Shown piece by piece: positions 18,808 to 28,481 of a DNA stretch of 64,000 bases (positions are counted from its first letter, which is position 1; each line of letters begins with the position of its first letter). The DNA comes from SMWC01 sp045561055 (GTDB lineage: Bacteria; Pseudomonadota; Gammaproteobacteria; Steroidobacterales; Rariloculaceae). The stretch covers positions 1 to 64,000 of the forward strand of contig JBJKYL010000014.1 of assembly GCA_045561055.1 (NCBI GenBank). Direction: 5' to 3'. Below the pieces are notes generated by a model that made no database searches, was not told where the DNA came from, and worked only from the letters and a program-made list of their open reading frames with translations. The translations under genes and the position numbers were made by a program.

Positions 18808-19887
18808 ATGTTAGCCCATATACATAGAATCAAAACTTCCCGTATTTTATGTTTTTCGATTGTCGCATTGATTGCTATCGTTACGAGCATTGGGATGAAC
18901 GAACGTGCGGCCGCCCAGAGCGCCAGAGATTACGTGAGTATTGTAGGGTCATCTACGGTATATCCGTTTGTAACTGTGGTTGCTGAGTATTTCGGTCGCG
19001 CGTCACAGTTTAAGACCCCCAAAATAGAATCTACCGGTTCTGGTGGCGGGTTTAAATTATTCTGCGCGGGACTCGGTGTCCAATACCCGGACATTACAAA
19101 TTCTTCGAGGCGTGTAAAGTTGTCGGAAATTGAGGATTGCGCGAGCAACGGTGTCGCAGAAATCGTAGAAGTCAAAATAGGTTATGACGGGATAGTGCTG
19201 GCGAATGCGGCAGCTGCTATGCGATATAGCCTGACGCGACAACAGATTTTCTTGGCTCTAGCGAAAGAAGTACCCGATCCCTCTGGTGTCGATCGACTCG
19301 TGCTAAATCCATACGAACTATGGTCTGATATCGACTCTAGTCTCCCTGAGGTAATGATCGAAGTTTTGGGACCACCGCCAACTTCTGGGACTCGCGATGC
19401 GTTCGTCGAGTTGGTTATGGACTACGGCTGTGGGACATTTCCGTTAATAGCGATGGCTGCGTCCGATGATGTCCAGGCGGCTTGCCATACGATTCGTGAG
19501 GACGGAAAGTTCATCGAAGCTGGTGAGAACGATAACCTAATCGTACAGAAGCTTGAGGCTAATCGGAATGCGCTTGGTATCTTCGGCTATAGTTTCCTTG
19601 ACCAGAACTACGATAAGGTTCAAGGTTCGTTGATTGATGGCCAGGTACCCGAGTTTGAAGCAATTGCAGATGGTGTTTATCCGATCTCTCGTCCCCTATA
19701 TTTCTATGTGAAGAAAGCTCATATCGGAGTGATTCCGGGTATAGAGGAGTTTCTTCGGGAGTTTACTAGTGATGCCGCCTGGGGAGAGTTTGGCTACTTG
19801 TCTGACCGTGGCTTGATACCGTTGCCAGAGAGTGAGCGGCGCGAGGTTCTTGCTGCGGTTAATGAACTGAAAAATATAGAGTTATGA
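18808..19887 (+). CDS. pstS: Phosphate-binding periplasmic protein
   Basis: Binds phosphate in the periplasm for the Pst ABC importer. It has 359 residues with a signal peptide: a basic start, hydrophobic segment SRILCFSIVALIAIVTSIG, and likely cleavage after AAAQS near residue 37. The mature part has VGSSTVYPFV, STGSGGGF and PPTSGTRDAFVE, the phosphate-contacting motifs of the SSTVYPF-type PstS. I chose ATG 18808 because AAAAGGAG lies 7 bases upstream; an in-frame ATG at 18751 has no ribosome site and sits on the predicted promoter. pstC follows after 30 bp. Confidence 0.92.
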   Translation: MLAHIHRIKTSRILCFSIVALIAIVTSIGMNERAAAQSARDYVSIVGSSTVYPFVTVVAEYFGRASQFKTPKIESTGSGGGFKLFCAGLGVQYPDITNSSRRVKLSEIEDCASNGVAEIVEVKIGYDGIVLANAAAAMRYSLTRQQIFLALAKEVPDPSGVDRLVLNPYELWSDIDSSLPEVMIEVLGPPPTSGTRDAFVELVMDYGCGTFPLIAMAASDDVQAACHTIREDGKFIEAGENDNLIVQKLEANRNALGIFGYSFLDQNYDKVQGSLIDGQVPEFEAIADGVYPISRPLYFYVKKAHIGVIPGIEEFLREFTSDAAWGEFGYLSDRGLIPLPESERREVLAAVNELKNIEL

Positions 19888-19917
19888 CCATTAATTATTA
19901 AAAGCAGGTAGCAGTAC

Positions 19918-21294
19918 TTGGAATCATCCACGGTCTTACTGATACTGGCGGGAATTACTGCTCTAGGATTCGTCTTAGGACGTCGTCGAGCATTAATCGG
20001 TGGTGCCTTAGAGCGCTTTCATTCGCTTCCTGTGTACTACGGCGGTTATGTTGCGCTGTGGTGCATGTTACCAGCTCTTATCCTTTTCGCGTTTTGGCAT
20101 AGCTTTGAACCGGCCTTCATTCGCGGGCAGGTACTTGGTTCGCTTCCACCGGAAATTCAGGCTTTGCCTGAAGCAGAACTCGGCCTGGTTTTTAACGATA
20201 TTCAAAATCTCGTGCGGGGAGTTGTTGGGATGGGAGAGCCCAGCGAAGCAGTGGTCACGGGAGCAGCGTATTACGAGCGGCTCTATCACATCAGTCGCCT
20301 CGCCTTGACGGGTTGTGTCTTCGTTTTAGCGCTTGCTGCGTTCGGTATTGGACTACAACGCATTCGACCCAGTTTACGAGCGCGAAATAAGGTAGAACGC
20401 ACACTGGAGTTGATGCTCCTTGCAGCATCGACGATTGCGATATTTACCACGGTCGGAATTTTCTTGTCGGTTCTGTTCGAAGCACTGAGATTCTTTCAGC
20501 AAGTGCCGTTGTTCGATTTTCTATTCGGTTTAACGTGGAGTCCGCAAACGGCGATTCGTGCAGATCAGGTAGGATCGTCAGGGGCATTTGGCGCGATACC
20601 GCTATTTACGGGTACGTTGCTAATATCCGGTCTTGCAATGTTCGTCGCGGTCCCTGTTGGTTTGATGTCCGCGATATATTTATCCGAGTACGCTAGTGCT
20701 CGGATTCGCGCTTACGCTAAGCCGATGTTGGAGGTACTCGCCGGCATTCCGACGGTTGTTTATGGCTACTTCGCGGCGCTTACTGTCGGGCCATTGTTGA
20801 GGCAATTCGGTGAAGCTCTAAACCTCAGCGTTTCTTCTGAGAGCGCGCTAGGTGCCGGTCTAGTGATGGGTATTATGATAATACCTTTTGTGTCCTCTCT
20901 CTCCGATGATGCGATTACGGCCGTTCCGCAGTCGTTGAGGGAGGGATCTTATGGTCTCGGCGCTACTCATTCAGAGACTATCCGACAGGTCGTTCTACCG
21001 GCAGCCTTACCGGGTATCGTAGGCGGTATTCTATTGGCTGTATCGCGCGCTATAGGCGAGACGATGATTGTCGTAATGGCCGCGGGTCTTGCCGCTAATT
21101 TAACAGCTAATCCATTCGAGGCTGTGACGACCGTTACTGTTCAGATCGTTACTCTGTTGGTAGGAGACCAGGAATTCGACAGTCCTAAGACGCTGGCAGC
21201 CTTCGCGCTGGGCCTAATGCTTTTTCTTACTACTTTGTTGTTGAACATTGTCGCGCAGCGAACGGTGCGTCGTTATCGTGAGCAATATGAGTAA
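19918..21294 (+). CDS. pstC: Phosphate ABC transporter permease PstC, extended form
   Basis: Inner-membrane permease of 458 residues (E. coli PstC is about 319). The core from about residue 158 onward carries the PstC transmembrane domain with the coupling motif QSLREGSYGLGATHSET, and IPTVVYGY earlier. The first 150 residues are an extra region with about three membrane segments and a polar loop (about 65-118), a form I associate with alphaproteobacterial and some other PstC proteins. The start is TTG 19918 with AGCAGG upstream. It overlaps pstA. Confidence 0.93.
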   Translation: MESSTVLLILAGITALGFVLGRRRALIGGALERFHSLPVYYGGYVALWCMLPALILFAFWHSFEPAFIRGQVLGSLPPEIQALPEAELGLVFNDIQNLVRGVVGMGEPSEAVVTGAAYYERLYHISRLALTGCVFVLALAAFGIGLQRIRPSLRARNKVERTLELMLLAASTIAIFTTVGIFLSVLFEALRFFQQVPLFDFLFGLTWSPQTAIRADQVGSSGAFGAIPLFTGTLLISGLAMFVAVPVGLMSAIYLSEYASARIRAYAKPMLEVLAGIPTVVYGYFAALTVGPLLRQFGEALNLSVSSESALGAGLVMGIMIIPFVSSLSDDAITAVPQSLREGSYGLGATHSETIRQVVLPAALPGIVGGILLAVSRAIGETMIVVMAAGLAANLTANPFEAVTTVTVQIVTLLVGDQEFDSPKTLAAFALGLMLFLTTLLLNIVAQRTVRRYREQYE

Positions 21295-22585
21295 AGTGAA
21301 CCCCGAAGCATCTCTCCGTGACCGCGTTAAAGAGGGTCTCGCCCGCCGCTATCGGCGCGAGCGCTATTTCAGGATCGCCGGGTTTGGCGCGCTGTCGGTC
21401 GGTTTGCTTTTTCTTGGCTTTTTCTTCTTCACTATTATTAGTAACGGTCATTCTGCATTACGGCAGACGCATATTCGTCTTGATGTCGACCTTACGGCGC
21501 TGGGTCTGAGGGTAGACGCTGAGTTGACACCTGAGGTGCTGGCAACAGCAAATTATGTCGGTGTCGTTCGGGATAGTCTGCGTGAGTTATTTCCTGAGGT
21601 ATCCTCTCGAGCGGATTTACGTGAGTTATTCGCGCTCGTTAGTTCGGGTGGGACGTTCGAGTTACGACAACGCATCGAGGCGGAACCAAGCTTGGTAGGG
21701 TTGGATGCCGCGACTTTCTGGCTTATCGCTGATGATGACGTTGATATGCTGATTAAAGGGCATTTCGATCGTGACTCATCTGCACAGGAGCGGCGCGTGA
21801 GCGATAACCAGCTCGCGTGGATCGAAGCTCTCGAGGCTGATGACAGGATTGAGCTTCAGTTTAATCGCCGTTTTTTCTTGGGTGGTGACTCCCGCGATCC
21901 AGAACTCTCTGGCGTTTGGAGCGCGACAGTCGGCTCGTTCTTTATGCTGCTCGTTACGCTCGTGCTCTCGTTCCCGCTCGGTGTAGGAACGGCAATCTAC
22001 CTTGAAGAATTCGCGACACGTAATCGCTGGACAGATCTAATCGAGGTGAATATCAATAATCTCGCTGCGGTCCCCTCGATAGTCTTCGGGTTGTTAGGAC
22101 TGGCACTTTTTATAAACCTTTTTGGATTACCGCGTTCTGCGCCGCTTGTTGGTGGGCTTGTCCTAACGTTGATGACACTTCCCGTCATTATTATCGCGGC
22201 ACGCGCATCATTATCTGCTGTGCCTCCTTCGGTTCGCGAGGCGGCTCTGGGAGTGGGTGCATCGAAAATGCAGATGGTTGTCCATCATGTGCTTCCTTTA
22301 GCTATGCCCGGCATGTTGACCGGCACCATAATTGGCATGGCTCGAGCGTTGGGTGAATCGGCACCACTGTTGATGATCGGTATGGTAGCTTTTATTGTTG
22401 ACACTCCAGGTTCACCTCTGGACCCCGCGACTGCTCTCCCGGTGCAGGTTTATCTCTGGGCAGATAGCCCGGAGCGCGCCTTCGTTGAGCGGACTTCTGC
22501 TGCAATACTTGTATTGTTGTTATTCCTCCTTCTAATGAATAGTGTAGCGATCCTTCTGAGAAGGCGTTTCGAGCGTAATTGGTAG
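21287..22585 (+). CDS. pstA: Phosphate ABC transporter permease PstA, extended form
   Basis: 432 residues against about 296 in E. coli. The first membrane segment (about 33-53) is followed by a polar region of about 150 residues (DUF3333-like, an inference), then five further membrane segments with the EAA-type coupling loop SVREAALGVGASKMQ. ATG 21287 overlaps the pstC stop by 8 bp; GTG 21278 is an equally possible start. With PstC it forms the phosphate channel. Confidence 0.92.
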   Translation: MSKVNPEASLRDRVKEGLARRYRRERYFRIAGFGALSVGLLFLGFFFFTIISNGHSALRQTHIRLDVDLTALGLRVDAELTPEVLATANYVGVVRDSLRELFPEVSSRADLRELFALVSSGGTFELRQRIEAEPSLVGLDAATFWLIADDDVDMLIKGHFDRDSSAQERRVSDNQLAWIEALEADDRIELQFNRRFFLGGDSRDPELSGVWSATVGSFFMLLVTLVLSFPLGVGTAIYLEEFATRNRWTDLIEVNINNLAAVPSIVFGLLGLALFINLFGLPRSAPLVGGLVLTLMTLPVIIIAARASLSAVPPSVREAALGVGASKMQMVVHHVLPLAMPGMLTGTIIGMARALGESAPLLMIGMVAFIVDTPGSPLDPATALPVQVYLWADSPERAFVERTSAAILVLLLFLLLMNSVAILLRRRFERNW

Positions 22586-22643
22586 CGGTTTGTGTTAGTG
22601 AGTGAGTTACAATATGCACAAGGCTACAAGAAGAATCGACGCA

Positions 22644-23507
22644 ATGTCCGAAGCAACATCCCGAGAAAGCGCTGGCCCGGTTGGTAAGGGAGTGCCGACG
22701 ATTGAACCTGTAGATGAGTCGTATCAGACGGCGGGCGATATTACGGCGGCAAAGCCTGTTATGAAGGCGAGAGATGTTAATGTTTTTTATAGCGATAATC
22801 ATGCCCTCCAGAACATCAATCTCGATATTGGTCTAAACGAAGTTATTGCGCTGATCGGTCCGTCAGGCTGCGGTAAGTCAACATTTATACGTTGTCTTAA
22901 CCGTATGAACGATACGATAGAGTCGGCGCGGATTTCCGGTAGCATCCTTTTGGACGGCGAAGATATTTATGATCGTCGGATGGATGTCGTTATGCTGCGT
23001 GCACGGGTGGGTATCGTCTTCCAAAAGCCGAACCCTTTTCCTAAATCGGTTTACGATAACGTAGCGTACGGTCCGCGGATTCATGGTCTTGCGCACGATA
23101 GGGCTGAGCTAGACAGCATTGTTCAGACAAGCCTCGAGCGGGCTGGGTTGTGGTCTGAGGTAAGGGATCGGTTGGAAGCGCCGGGTACAGGCTTGTCAGG
23201 TGGCCAGCAACAGCGGCTGTGCATTGCTCGCACGATTGCAGTAGGACCCGAAGTTATTTTGATGGACGAGCCCTGTTCTGCCCTCGATCCGATTGCAACG
23301 GCGCGTATTGAAGATCTCATTGATGAACTTAAGCAAAACTATGCCATCGTCATTGTGACTCACTCGATGCAACAGGCTGCGCGGGTATCTCAACGCACTG
23401 CCTACTTCCATCTCGGAAGACTCATTGAAGTAGGCGATACAGATCTGATATTTACTAATCCGAGCCAACGGTTGACTGAAGATTACATCACAGGGCGTTT
23501 CGGATAG
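22644..23507 (+). CDS. pstB: Phosphate ABC transporter ATP-binding protein
   Basis: ATPase of the Pst importer. Seen: Walker [10 protein letters not shown], the Q-loop in [14 protein letters not shown], the signature [13 protein letters not shown], Walker [14 protein letters not shown], and the H-loop in [12 protein letters not shown]. The exact PstB-type FQKP.PFP and DEPCSALDP strings exclude other ABC proteins. The start is uncertain: ATG 22644 is chosen, but ATG 22614 or GTG 22602 would lengthen a poorly conserved N-terminus of about 50 residues. No phoU follows, unlike the E. coli operon. Confidence 0.94.
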   Translation: MSEATSRESAGPVGKGVPTIEPVDESYQTAGDITAAKPVMKARDVNVFYSDNHALQNINLDIGLNEVIALIGPSGCGKSTFIRCLNRMNDTIESARISGSILLDGEDIYDRRMDVVMLRARVGIVFQKPNPFPKSVYDNVAYGPRIHGLAHDRAELDSIVQTSLERAGLWSEVRDRLEAPGTGLSGGQQQRLCIARTIAVGPEVILMDEPCSALDPIATARIEDLIDELKQNYAIVIVTHSMQQAARVSQRTAYFHLGRLIEVGDTDLIFTNPSQRLTEDYITGRFG

Positions 23508-23544
23508 CTTACAGTCTCATCCGATGACGAACTGCCGCCGCGAT

Positions 23545-23566
23545 TTCCGAGTCGGAATAGTTTTTT
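23545..23566 (+). terminator. Intrinsic terminator after pstB
   Basis: TTCCG/CGGAA form a 5-bp stem with an AGT loop (23545-23557), followed by TAG and T6 (23561-23566). It lies 38 bp past the pstB stop. The stem is short, so termination may be partial. Confidence 0.5.
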
Positions 23567-23573
23567 GCATCAG

Positions 23574-23615
23574 AAAAAATTAGCTTCTTCTTCAGCGCTT
23601 AGTAGCTGAAGCTAA
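23574..23615 (-). terminator. Intrinsic terminator of the porin gene
   Basis: On the minus strand, TTAGCTTC (23615-23608) and GAAGCTAA (23587-23580) form an 8-bp stem followed directly by T6 (23579-23574). The upstream arm overlaps the last porin codons. An alternative inner stem uses TTCAGC/GCTGAA. Confidence 0.62.
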
Positions 23616-24798
23616 TATCCATCATGAGTCTGTTGTAGTCCCGAACCAGTTTAGCTGCTTGGCCCCGCTCCGTTACGATATAGCGAAGGCCTAAATTCCA
23701 GCCGCCACGCATGATATAGCTTGCCATGAACGAATGGCCCTTAGCGTCAGTGCCGCCCCCGCCCCAGTCCGAGTCTGTAAAGGTCCCAATGACTGCGTCC
23801 GCTTCGAGATCCTGGTAGGTATAGCCTACGTCCCAGGTCCCCGGTTCTGAGGCGTCGCGATAGAAGATACCGTAAGAGTAGCCGTCACTATAAGCGTTTG
23901 CCTCAGTGTTAGTTACAAAATCGGCGAATATGCGTACGGGGTGGCCACCGGCTTCGAAATCAAGTTGGGCAAATAGCTCCGCCAGATTGAAGTTGTTCAG
24001 GTAATTTCCATTTGCGTCGAACTGATTGCCGTGTTTGAAGAAGAACGGTGGTCGGCCTTTCGCTTCATCGTAGTCATAGTAGCTTGCACCCGCTGTGACT
24101 CGTGCGCCGTTGGCGAGGTCGCTCGTAAACCCAGCCTGGGCACCAATCAGTATCGTCTCATCAGAGGATTTTCGCTCCTCGACGTAGAAACGGGCGGCGT
24201 TAGCGAAGAAATTGTTCGAAGAATAACGCAGCGCTAGCCCCTCGGGATTGAGGTCGTTGTCGTTTATCAAGTGTTGTGATGCGGGACGGAAGAACGGATT
24301 CCGCATCTTGCCGCCACGGAGGCTTAGATTTTCCGTAAGACCCCAGTCAAAATAGGCGAAGTCGATAGTGACATCCTTGCGCGAGAATCCGCCATCTAGG
24401 CTCTGATTCCCCGAGATCGGATTAGCGCCGCCGGTTGTGAGACCGAAACTGACCTGTAGATTTTCGGCCGGTTGTGCGTTGATCCCGACTCGTGCCCTGA
24501 TTCTTTGCCGCTGCCTCTCGGTAAAAAGGTCGTCATTTATTATCTCGTGCCGATAACGAAGATCGCCAGAGATCTCTACGGTATTCGTCCAGGCTGGTGC
24601 TGCAGCTAGTCGCTCTTCGATGGGAATCTCTTCAATCTGTGCGCTACCACCATTATCTTGTTCCAGTGCCTCCAAGCGTTCCATGAGCATTTGCACTTCA
24701 GCGCGTAGCGCGGCAATTTCTTCGCTACCGCCAGATTGTGCATGAATCGCTGGTGCGATACCGATAAGTACTAGGACGGTTAACATAGCAGGTCTCAT
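23599..24798 (-). CDS. Outer-membrane porin, probably phosphate-regulated
   Basis: 399 residues with a signal peptide (hydrophobic LTVLVLIGIAP, cleavage after AIHAQ near 20-21), then a short coiled-coil (EEIAALRAEVQMLMERLEALE, about 26-46), then a beta-barrel ending in SFSY with C-terminal Tyr, as expected for Bam-dependent insertion. It resembles the putative-porin group related to OprP/OprO in layout. The start ATG has GGAGAAG 4 bases upstream. A tandem Pho box lies about 70-90 bp upstream and the pst operon ends next to it, so uptake of phosphate or polyphosphate across the outer membrane is a reasonable inference; substrate is not shown by sequence. Confidence 0.85.
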   Translation of the reverse strand: MRPAMLTVLVLIGIAPAIHAQSGGSEEIAALRAEVQMLMERLEALEQDNGGSAQIEEIPIEERLAAAPAWTNTVEISGDLRYRHEIINDDLFTERQRQRIRARVGINAQPAENLQVSFGLTTGGANPISGNQSLDGGFSRKDVTIDFAYFDWGLTENLSLRGGKMRNPFFRPASQHLINDNDLNPEGLALRYSSNNFFANAARFYVEERKSSDETILIGAQAGFTSDLANGARVTAGASYYDYDEAKGRPPFFFKHGNQFDANGNYLNNFNLAELFAQLDFEAGGHPVRIFADFVTNTEANAYSDGYSYGIFYRDASEPGTWDVGYTYQDLEADAVIGTFTDSDWGGGGTDAKGHSFMASYIMRGGWNLGLRYIVTERGQAAKLVRDYNRLMMDISFSY

Positions 24799-24866
24799 TT
24801 ACTTCTCCATTGCTCGTGATTTCTAGTAACTAGAAGAAAATTAATGAGGGGTAGTTTGTCCTCTAA

Positions 24867-24888
24867 CTGTTACAGTACTGTTACAGTT
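24867..24888 (-). promoter_or_regulatory. Tandem Pho box upstream of the porin gene
   Basis: Two copies of CTGTTACAGTW (24867-24877 and 24878-24888) repeat at exactly 11 bp; the unit is nearly palindromic, so the minus strand reads CTGTAACAGTA then CTGTAACAGTT. This matches the PhoB pattern of CTGT-A--A repeated every 11 bp. It begins 69 bp upstream of the porin start on the minus strand, where an activator box is expected. Confidence 0.7.
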
Positions 24889-24940
24889 AGCTAAATTTTT
24901 TCGGAGAGGTCGTTGCTAAAGTAGATAGTCAGTCTTGCCG

Positions 24941-25768
24941 TTATTCGGGTAGGCGGAGAAGTTCGTTGAGGCTCGTTTTACTGCGCGTACTCTCGTCCAC
25001 TTTCTTAACGATGACGGCGCAATAGAGGCTGTGTGTCGCATCGGCGCTTGGCAGGTTGCCCGAGACTACGACGGAACCGGCAGGGACACGCCCATAAAGA
25101 ATCTCGCCGCTCTCGCGATCGTAAATTCGAGTGCTTTGGCCTATGAAAACACCCATGGAGATTACGCTACCCGCCTCGACGACGACACCTTCGACAATTT
25201 CCGAGCGTGCGCCGACGAAACAGTTATCTTCGATAATCGTCGGAGTTGCTTGTAGCGGTTCGAGGACGCCGCCGATTCCTGCGCCGCCCGAGAGGTGCAC
25301 GTTTTTACCGATTTGAGCGCAGCTGCCAACCGTCGCCCAGGTGTCCACCATTGTGCCACTGTCGATATAGGCGCCGATGTTCACATAGGACGGCATGAGT
25401 ACGACGTTAGGCGCAACGTAGGCACCGCGACGTACGAGTGCATCGGGTACGACGCGAGTCCCCGACGCTGCAAAGCTAGTAGCATCATAGTCGGCATACT
25501 TCAGTGGTACCTTGTCGAAGTACTGGGTGAAGCCACCGTCTATAGGCGCATTCTCATTGATCCGAAAATAGAGAAGAACCGCTTTTTTTAGCCACTCGTT
25601 AACTAACCACTTGCCATCAGCGTCCGGTTCAGCTACCCGTAGCTCGCCTCGATCAAGAGCTTCGATACATTGCTCGACGGCGCTTTTTATCTCAGGTTCA
25701 ACTTTGCTGGGTGACAACTCGGTCCGTCTTTCCCAGGCGGAATTTATAATATTTTGGATTGTAGTCAT
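24941..25768 (-). CDS. dapD: Tetrahydrodipicolinate N-succinyltransferase
   Basis: Transfers succinyl from succinyl-CoA to tetrahydrodipicolinate, committing to the succinylase route to DAP and lysine. It has 275 residues: an N-terminal helical domain, then a left-handed beta-helix with hexapeptide repeats ([40 protein letters not shown]), and a C-terminal tail. It matches gammaproteobacterial DapD length and motifs. It follows glnD by 21 bp, the usual map-glnD-dapD order in the class, and complements dapE at 17.5 kb. Confidence 0.96.
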   Translation of the reverse strand: MTTIQNIINSAWERRTELSPSKVEPEIKSAVEQCIEALDRGELRVAEPDADGKWLVNEWLKKAVLLYFRINENAPIDGGFTQYFDKVPLKYADYDATSFAASGTRVVPDALVRRGAYVAPNVVLMPSYVNIGAYIDSGTMVDTWATVGSCAQIGKNVHLSGGAGIGGVLEPLQATPTIIEDNCFVGARSEIVEGVVVEAGSVISMGVFIGQSTRIYDRESGEILYGRVPAGSVVVSGNLPSADATHSLYCAVIVKKVDESTRSKTSLNELLRLPE

Positions 25769-25789
25769 AAGGATTTATCTTCTCAGGTT

Positions 25790-28480
25790 TTATAACGTCT
25801 CAGGGGCCGCTAGCGTCGTTTCGAGTGAGCTGACGAGGTCTTGCGCTACCGCTTCATTGAGTGGCTGATTGTTATCAGCAGTCACGAAAAACACGTCTTC
25901 CGCGCGCTCTCCGAGTGTCGCGATCTTCGCGTTTTGTAGTTGAACGTTCTGTTCGACGAAGAGCTTGCCGATATGGGCGAGTAATCCCGGTCGATCTCCG
26001 CAGACAAGTTCGAGAACAGTCCGTCGATTAGTCGGATCGTGGGAAACGCTAATTCTGACCGGTGTAGAAAACATACGGACTTGTCTTGGTGCACGTCGAG
26101 TTACTCGAATTACGCGAGTATCCGTTCTAGTAAGTGACCGTAGCACTCGGGCATGAATTTCTTCAAGACGGCGGTTACCTGAAATCGGACTACCGTCAGT
26201 TTCGAGAATAAAATACGTATTGAGCGTCTTCTTGTCTCGCATCGTAACGATACGTGCGTCGACGATTGTTAGACCGAGCTCATCCAATGTCGCAGTAGTC
26301 TGGACGAACGAACGCAGTTCTTGAGGTGCGAAAACCATTAGGGCAGTCAGGCCAGGCGTTAGTTCGTCGTTAACGTCGATAACAACCGGATGTTGGTCGG
26401 CGGCATTGGTGAGGATTCGTGTGTGCCAAGAGATCTCTTCTGGTCGATGACGCAAAAAATATTCTTCGGTAAAATTCGACCAGATATATTGCCAGTCGTT
26501 GCGAGAGAGTCCGGCAAGCCGCAACAGATTTTCTGTTTCTGCTTGGGTTTCTTTGACAAGTTGTTCCCCGTCGATCGGATGCGCGAGGCCGCGGCGTAGA
26601 GCTCCTTTTGTTAGTTCGTAGAGTTCCCAGAACAGCGTGTCTTTCCAGGAGTTCCAGATTTTTGGATTTGTCCCTCTGACGTCCGCAACTGTAAGTACAT
26701 AGAGGTAGGCTAAATGTGTCTCATCGCCGATTTTTTGGGCGAATTCGTTGATAACTTGCGGGTCATTGAGGTCTTTCTTTTGCGCGGTGACTGAGAGCAG
26801 CAAATGATTCTGAACGAGCCATGCCACGAGTCGAGCGTCGTATCGGCTCATTCCGTGCTCAAGACAGAAGGCCTCCGCATCTACTGCGCCGAGCGTTGAG
26901 TGGTCGCCGCCGCGGCCTTTAGCAATATCGTGAAAAAGCCCTCCAAGGTAAGCGATTTCTGGTTTTTCTAGTGACTGCATAACCCGGCTGGATTTGGGGT
27001 GTTCGTGATCGAATCGCGGGAGAGATGCACGTCGCAGATTTTCTACAACGAACAAGGTATGTGCGTCGACCGTATAGGCGTGGAACAAATCGTATTGCAT
27101 TCGGCCGACGATGCGGCCGAATGCTGGGATGTACAGTCCGAGCACACCGTAGGTATTCATCCGGCGTAAAGTTCGGGTTACGCCCTGTGGTGCCCGCAGA
27201 ATGTTAAGGAACAATCGTTGATTGTGCGGGTTTTGGCGAAATTCTTCATCGATCAGCCACAGATGTTGCTTTATCAGTGCGATAGTCCGTGCGTTGATGC
27301 CTTTAAGATCCAGGTTTTGCTCAAGTAATAGAAATATTTCCAGCAACGCTGAGGAATCTTGAGCGAAGATGTTCTCATCGACAGCTTCCAGATAGCCGTT
27401 GCGTGACTGGAAGCGTGGTCCCATGAGTGTTGCCGGTGCATTAGGATCAACAAGAATAGCTTCTTCGAAGAGCTGCAGTAGCATTTCGTTTAGTCGGCTG
27501 AGCTCCATGACCGTTCGGTAGTAGCGCTGCATCAGTTGCTCCACCGCCAGCGTATAGGTCGCATCCTCGTAGCCCAGCATTTTTGCTAGTTTGATCTGAT
27601 GGTCGAACAGCAGTCGGTCTTCACGGCGACCCACGAGTAGATGCAAACCGAAACGAATACGCCACAGCAGTGTCTGACCAGCCGTCAGGATTCGGAGTTG
27701 TCCTAGAGTTAGAATCCCATGATCGACGAGTCCAGCCAGATTTCGTGTTCCGAGATGCCGTTGCGCGACCCAGTCGATCATCTGGATATCTCGTAAGCCC
27801 CCGGGGCTACCTTTCACATTGGGTTCGAGATTATAGGCAGTATCATCGTAGCGGAGATGGCGCGCATTTTGTTCGTCGAGCTTGGCTTGAAAGAACTCCG
27901 AGGAATTCCACATTTTCTCTGCGCCGATATGTGTGGCCAGTTCGTCGAATAGTTCCTGGGAGCCCGTAAGGAGACGTGATTCCATCAGCGTCGTTACGAT
28001 TGTTAGATCGCCACGGGCTTGCTTCTCGCAGTCATCTAGCGTGCGAACCGAGTGACCGACTTCGAGGCCGATATCCCATAGGAAAGTTAGAAATTTTCCG
28101 ACATGTTCATTTAGGGCGGCATCGCTGTCCTTCGCGAGCAGCACCATCAGGTCTATGTCCGAGTATGGGTGCAATGCGCCGCGCCCGTAGCCTCCTACTG
28201 CCACCAACGCAGTCTGATTATATTCCGCCGGAGTGAAATGTTGCCAGGCGGTTACAATGACTTCATCTACAGCATGAGCTCGATGCCTGAGTAGTTTCTC
28301 GATTGCAACGTTGGCGTGAAAGCTCTTGGCTAGTAGTGCATCGGTTGCTGCTAGGCATTCGCGGAAGTATTTTATCGGGGATTCGGCAGCCTCGAGTGCC
28401 TGGCTTAACGCCCATGAATCTATCAGCATATCAATTGACTGAGGGGGCGCGAGGTCGGCGGGGTTCGCTCTTGTATTCAA
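25790..28480 (-). CDS. glnD: Bifunctional uridylyltransferase/uridylyl-removing enzyme (PII regulator)
   Basis: Senses glutamine and modifies PII (GlnB/GlnK), controlling nitrogen assimilation. The 896 residues hold the domains in order: nucleotidyltransferase with GGYGRG and YSDIDLMVL (about 95-111), a linker domain, an HD hydrolase with LFHDIAKGRGGDHS near 513, and two ACT domains near 715 and 830 (CGDRPGLLAHIGKLF). The start is TTG 28480, two bases past the map stop, with GGGAA upstream. No PII gene lies in the window. Confidence 0.96.
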   Translation of the reverse strand: MNTRANPADLAPPQSIDMLIDSWALSQALEAAESPIKYFRECLAATDALLAKSFHANVAIEKLLRHRAHAVDEVIVTAWQHFTPAEYNQTALVAVGGYGRGALHPYSDIDLMVLLAKDSDAALNEHVGKFLTFLWDIGLEVGHSVRTLDDCEKQARGDLTIVTTLMESRLLTGSQELFDELATHIGAEKMWNSSEFFQAKLDEQNARHLRYDDTAYNLEPNVKGSPGGLRDIQMIDWVAQRHLGTRNLAGLVDHGILTLGQLRILTAGQTLLWRIRFGLHLLVGRREDRLLFDHQIKLAKMLGYEDATYTLAVEQLMQRYYRTVMELSRLNEMLLQLFEEAILVDPNAPATLMGPRFQSRNGYLEAVDENIFAQDSSALLEIFLLLEQNLDLKGINARTIALIKQHLWLIDEEFRQNPHNQRLFLNILRAPQGVTRTLRRMNTYGVLGLYIPAFGRIVGRMQYDLFHAYTVDAHTLFVVENLRRASLPRFDHEHPKSSRVMQSLEKPEIAYLGGLFHDIAKGRGGDHSTLGAVDAEAFCLEHGMSRYDARLVAWLVQNHLLLSVTAQKKDLNDPQVINEFAQKIGDETHLAYLYVLTVADVRGTNPKIWNSWKDTLFWELYELTKGALRRGLAHPIDGEQLVKETQAETENLLRLAGLSRNDWQYIWSNFTEEYFLRHRPEEISWHTRILTNAADQHPVVIDVNDELTPGLTALMVFAPQELRSFVQTTATLDELGLTIVDARIVTMRDKKTLNTYFILETDGSPISGNRRLEEIHARVLRSLTRTDTRVIRVTRRAPRQVRMFSTPVRISVSHDPTNRRTVLELVCGDRPGLLAHIGKLFVEQNVQLQNAKIATLGERAEDVFFVTADNNQPLNEAVAQDLVSSLETTLAAPETL

Positions 28481-28481
28481 T

